From Neovahlkampfia damariscottae (Eukaryota > Heterolobosea > Selenaionea > Neovahlkampfiida > Neovahlkampfiidae): DNA of 18,608 bases. Made by a program: the position numbers and the translations under genes. Every line of letters starts with the position of its first letter. Within the stretch, counting starts at the first letter, position 1. Under the pieces are notes generated by a model. It was not told the DNA's origin, did not search any database, and saw only the letters and a program-made list of their open reading frames with translations. The stretch covers positions 1 through 18,608 of the forward strand of contig JABLTG010000258.1 in the NCBI GenBank assembly GCA_016618085.1. Reading direction: 5' to 3'. Positions 14,710-18,608 of the stretch are shown piece by piece.

Positions 14710-15807
14710 ATGACTCAACAATGGATGTTACCAAGAGATGTTTACTTCAATGCGTTAGTTCCTTTCATGAATACAAATTCTTTTTTGGCAATTTCCAGAA
14801 CATGTAAATTTTTCTATGAATTGTTTCAAGACCAGAACTCTGGAAATTTTGTTTTTTACACTTTAAAATCCAAACCAACGAGAATTTTAAACAACGTGTT
14901 ACATTTAGATTGCTCAAAATATCCAGAACTGATTACTGACGAGGTTTTGTTATGTTTTGAAAATTTAACAAGTTTAAACATAACTGGATGCAAGAATATC
15001 ACAGACAAAGGTTTTAAAAATTTAAAAAATACTGTAAAAAAATTAAACATGAGTCGTTGTAATCAAAAACAAATCACTGATTCTGCATTTGAATATTTAT
15101 CAGGAATTCACACACTTGACATGAGCCGTTGTAATCAAAACACCATCACCAACAAAGCTTTTAAGTTTCTTTACCTGACCATAAAAAACCTCAATATATC
15201 AGGGTGTGATCAAAAAACAATAACCGACGATGCATTTCAATATTTAAAAAGAATTCAAATTTTAAAGATGAACAGCTGTGATCAAACCACAATAACTGAC
15301 GCAGCATTTGTACATATAAGTAAGACTATTATTGAGCTTGATATTGGTAACTGTAATCAATGGACTATTACAGATAACTCTTTTGAAAATCTATTTGGAA
15401 TCAAAAAACTCAATATGTCAAACTCAAGTCGTTTTATCACGGACAATGCTTTTAAATCGCTTAAAGGTAGCATAATTGAACTGAATATGAGCGGTTGTAA
15501 TCAGGATAAAATCACAGATGAATGTTTTAAAAATCTATCTGGAACAATTGAAGTTCTGAATATGAGTCGATGCAATCAATTGAAAATTTCAGATGAAGGA
15601 TTAAAGTTATTAAATCCAAGCATCAGAATTTTAGATATGAGCTACTGTAAGCAATTGACCATTACAGATATTGGTTTAGAATCAATAAGGGGATGTGTTG
15701 ACAATTTGAATATGTTAGGTTGTACACAAGAATCAATATCTAAAAAAGAAATTGAAATTATGAGAATGTCGACACCAAAATTTTTCTTTGAATGTAAGAT
15801 TTCATAA
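14710..15807 (+). CDS. F-box-like leucine-rich-repeat protein (ITD-type cysteine-containing LRRs)
   Basis: Single-exon, 365 residues. Residues about 5-40 (MLPRDVYFNALVPFMNTNSF then LAISRTCKFFYELF) look like an F-box or a related helical motif. The rest is about twelve LRRs of 23-26 residues with consensus LNMSxCNQxxITDxAFxxLxGI, close to the cysteine-containing (AMN1/SKP2-type) class. Repeats 3 to 11 are very alike and partly conserved at DNA level (for example repeated ATGAGxCGxTGTAATCAA), suggesting recent tandem duplication. Such proteins usually act as substrate adaptors in SCF ubiquitin ligases, but no target is known. The last repeat is degenerate and the C-terminus (MSTPKFFFECKIS) is short. 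A CCAATCA element lies at 14686-14692, 17 nt before the ATG. Similar repeat proteins occur in amoebae and, as I recall, in large DNA viruses of protists. Confidence 0.85.
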   Translation: MTQQWMLPRDVYFNALVPFMNTNSFLAISRTCKFFYELFQDQNSGNFVFYTLKSKPTRILNNVLHLDCSKYPELITDEVLLCFENLTSLNITGCKNITDKGFKNLKNTVKKLNMSRCNQKQITDSAFEYLSGIHTLDMSRCNQNTITNKAFKFLYLTIKNLNISGCDQKTITDDAFQYLKRIQILKMNSCDQTTITDAAFVHISKTIIELDIGNCNQWTITDNSFENLFGIKKLNMSNSSRFITDNAFKSLKGSIIELNMSGCNQDKITDECFKNLSGTIEVLNMSRCNQLKISDEGLKLLNPSIRILDMSYCKQLTITDIGLESIRGCVDNLNMLGCTQESISKKEIEIMRMSTPKFFFECKIS

Positions 15808-15931
15808 TTCTTATTTAAAACTTTAATCAAAAGATGCTGATTTTTTTTAACTTTTTCTTATCAATTCTGAATAATAATTTATCTTCAGATATCCTTTGAA
15901 TAAATTCACTTTTTTTTTAAAAAATAATTAT

Positions 15932-15938
15932 CCAATCA
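15932..15938 (+). promoter_or_regulatory. CCAATCA element upstream of the C2CD5 homologue
   Basis: TTATCCAATCATCTTGG, 27 nt before the ATG at 15966. The TTATCCAATCA core is identical to that before the LRR gene. Confidence 0.5.
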
Positions 15939-15965
15939 TCTTGGTTCGTATTTGTTTGGTTGAAG

Positions 15966-18608
15966 ATGGTGGCGATTATCAAAATAAAAGTTGTGAGCGC
16001 CAGAAATTTACCTATTATGGATTTATCTCAAGACACAACTGATGCTTATGTTGAAGTAACTCAAAAATAAAACTAAAAAAAGAAAAGATCAATTTTGGAG
16101 ATAAATATTTTGCCAGCACAAATATCGTTCATAAATCACTTTCACCAACTTGGAATCATTCAAGTAGATTTGAAATTCAAGATATATCATATTTTCAAGA
16201 CAGTGTGATTGAAATAAGGTAACAAAAAAAAAAAACAAAATTTATATAAAAAAACAAAAGTGTTTGGGATCATGTACTATTTATTTAAGGTTGTATTAAT
16301 ATTTTTAGGATGTTTTTACCTCTGACCAAATAATTGGTTTTGTTTTCATTGATCCAAATATTTTGACAGGAGAAGTGTCTACGTTACAAGGTTGGCTTCC
16401 AATTTTAGATTCTTTTCAAGGAATAAGAGGTGAATTATATGTTGTTGTAAAAGTTGAATGGATGGATGATTTGAATCCTTTCAAAGATTCATCTGCAAGT
16501 GTACATTTTGCATCAAGTGAGCATAAAAAAAAACGACTTAATTTTTTACAAAGTACCCAGTGAATGCATCTTACCACCTTCATTTTACTTCACTTCTATC
16601 AAAATGGTTGAAGAAGTTTTGATAGATGAAGATCCAGAATATAATTGGAGAGGTAAAAAAAAAAAACTTTGATAAAAAACTTTATTAGACAATTTTCGTT
16701 CCAGCACGAAGTCAAATAACGAAAGACAAACCACGTTATACGAAATGTCAGGGTAATTCAAATTTTTCTCAATTTAATTTTTTCTAAAGACGAATGAGAA
16801 GGCAAATTGGAAAGAAAACTGAAGAAAATCATGGCAATGCTATATTTGGATATCAAGAACATTTTGATCTCGAAGAAGACAATATTGTTGTCAGAGGTCT
16901 TGGAACTGTTTGTTTGATGGACAATGATCGACCAAATTTATCAATTGTCACAAAAGGAGACGAAGAATTAGGCTCATCACCTATTAGCATTGATGTCAAC
17001 TCAAAAAAAGCTATCCTTTCAAAACTTGGAAATGAAATCATCTTATCAACTTTGTTAGAATTTGACTCAAAAAGGATAAAAAGAATTGGATCTGTTGTGA
17101 CAGCTAGATCTGTCAAATTACTTGAAGATGAAAAAAATACAATTGCTCTCACAAAATTAAAAGACAAATGGTGGAATGAACTTCGAGAAGAAATCAAAAA
17201 TCATGCAAAAACATTGGAATGCACTCACGTGATTGGTTACAGAGAAAGTTGCTCATTTCAAAAAGATTTATGTATTTTATCTGCTGTAGGAACTGCTGCT
17301 ATTATTGTTGAAAAAACTGAAAAAACAACAAAAGACTGTAGAATGTGTCATGTTCCTTATAATACAAAAGATAGTCCTTTCACAATGGATTTGAAAAAAT
17401 GCAGATCATGTAAAAAGAAAGAAGTACCAGAAGTAATCATATCAACCATTGAAATTCCAAAAGAACTTCAATTTTCAAAAGTGATGTCATTAGAATCAAG
17501 AATTATGAGATCAAAAAAAAATAAAAATGGAGAGTTGAATGCAACTCAAGTTTCAGATATTTTACCATTTATGGAAAATGATTTGAATAAGCAATTGCTT
17601 TACAAAATGAAAATTTATGGTCTCAATGGTGCATTTAATTTGAAATATGATATTTCAGTTGGTAATTTGTTTATTGTTGCTACTGCTTCTGTGACTGCTT
17701 GTTTATTGGCTCCTTTGCCAACTCCTCATCCTTTGAATTTTTCAAGAACTTTAGAAGTTATTGATGAAGAAGATCATGAAATGGTGAAAACTCAACAAAC
17801 CATTCAATCATTAAGTGAATTTCATGTAACACACATTTTTAAATTTTTGACTTTTTTTAGAAAAATTTAAATAGTCCTTCTTCACCGAGTACACTTGACG
17901 AAGAGTATGGTGATGATTCAAGTGATGAAGCATATATTGTTGAAATTGATGATGATACTGATGAAGACAATATGGCAACCCTATTGGATAAAATAGCTCC
18001 AGAAGGTAAATTGATTTTTTTTTGAATTCAACGATTAGGAATATCTTTTTTTAATTGTCACTCAGATGTTCTCAAAAATACAACTTCAAATTTACAAAAT
18101 ATTATATTGAAGAAAATATTTACTATCAAATCATCTGATAAATTGAATCAAACAATTTCATCTTTTTATCATGATATTTATTCATCTTTATGTTTTTCAA
18201 TGAACTTATTTTCACCTTGTACATTAAATGGAATTCATACAGAAACTTCATTTAAGGGTGACAATTTACTTGAAATTTCAATTAGTGGAATGTCTTTAGT
18301 TACAAGTGACTCTGAACCAAGTGACGAATCAGAAGACGAAGAAAAATTAAAATCATTGAATATACCTCAATTATTACCATCAGATTTACCAACACCATCT
18401 CCAAGAATAAAAAAAACACCTGAGTTGATGTTTGAATTGGATGGAATTGAGTTACCAAATAAAGATGATTTTGGTTTTGTCACAAAACATGAAGAAGATA
18501 TGAATTGGATGAATCAATCACATATGGAGGTAACTCCTTTATGGTATATCCCAGGTGGTTCTGTTTTAAAACATATTGGAAGAATATCCCAACATATCAT
18601 CAGAGAAA
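15966..18608 (+). CDS. C2CD5: C2CD5 (CDP138)-like C2 domain protein, 3' end beyond window
   Basis: Nine exons seen: 15966-16055, 16088-16218, 16261-16273, 16309-16516, 16554-16652, 16689-16752, 16790-17825, 17861-18005 and 18039 onward, giving 785 codons before the edge. Introns are 32, 42, 35, 37, 36, 37, 35 and 33 nt. Residues about 1-115 form a C2 domain (IKIKVVSARNLPIMDLSQDT, TDAYVE, SLSPTWN, VWDHDVF). Then come family blocks: FQGIRGELYVVVKVEWMDDL, LIDEDPEYNW, RRQIGKK, VVTARSVKLL, HVIGYRESC, LSAVGTAA, a CxxC...CxxC pair (C385, C388, C406, C409), LLPFMENDLNKQL, AYIVEIDDDTDED and TPLWYIPGGSVLKHIGRISQ. In animals C2CD5 binds calcium and lipid and acts in insulin-stimulated GLUT4 vesicle fusion. 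Here a membrane-traffic role is only inferred. The last expected C-terminal part lies outside. A 13-nt exon and an ambiguous last acceptor are notable. Confidence 0.92.
18006..18065 (+). other. C2CD5 intron 8 with two in-frame acceptors
   Basis: The donor GTAAAT at 18006 can join to an AG at 18037-18038 (33-nt intron) or an AG at 18064-18065 (60 nt). Both keep frame and differ by 9 codons (ISFFNCHSD region). The short form fits the intron size used elsewhere and the extra residues resemble the animal C2CD5 segment GFYSCNTE. The longer form has a better TTTTTTT...CAG acceptor. Confidence 0.5.

Overview
This is AT-rich nuclear DNA from a eukaryotic microbe. The evidence is seventeen GT-AG introns that interrupt conserved proteins, a cytosolic-type phenylalanyl-tRNA synthetase alpha chain, the large-subunit ribosomal protein eL41, a spliceosomal Snu23/ZMAT2 protein, G-protein signalling regulators and a C2CD5 homologue. 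The standard genetic code fits every gene. The RGS proteins, F-box/LRR and BTB proteins and general style suggest a free-living amoeboid or amoeboflagellate protist, for example a heterolobosean or anaeramoebid. That lineage guess is inference only.

Layout. Positions 1-60 hold the last codons of a + strand gene. A minus-strand block follows: PheRS alpha (345-1939, three exons), a gamma-glutamylcyclotransferase-like enzyme (2191-2625), a BTB/POZ gene whose C-terminal part has decayed (2691-3623), an F-box-like protein (3826-4635) and an RGS protein with a START-like domain (4830-6230). Two + strand genes follow: a membrane-anchored penicillin-acylase-family hydrolase (6370-9121, two exons) and an ACOT9-like acyl-CoA thioesterase (9181-10504, five exons). 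Back on the minus strand are a seven-transmembrane RGS protein (10560-12612, two exons), the 25-codon eL41 gene (12918-13032, two exons) and Snu23 (13622-14083). The + strand then carries a relic of a D-2-hydroxyacid dehydrogenase (14144-14557), an F-box-like LRR protein (14710-15807) and a C2CD5 homologue of at least nine exons (15966 to the window end, 3' end missing).

The genes are packed tightly, often 50-150 bp apart. Introns are only 28-43 nt, nearly all start GTA, and some are almost pure A. Most genes carry a CCAATCA-like element about 10-45 nt upstream of the start codon, which looks like a core promoter signal. It also helped choose start codons.

The genes do not form one pathway. 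They mix housekeeping functions (translation, splicing, thioester metabolism) with signalling and ubiquitin-adaptor-like proteins. I see no mobile element, CRISPR array or tRNA. The most notable items are the extreme introns including a 13-nt microexon, the shared promoter-like motif, the membrane-anchored penicillin acylase, two differently built RGS proteins about 4.3 kb apart, and two decaying genes.
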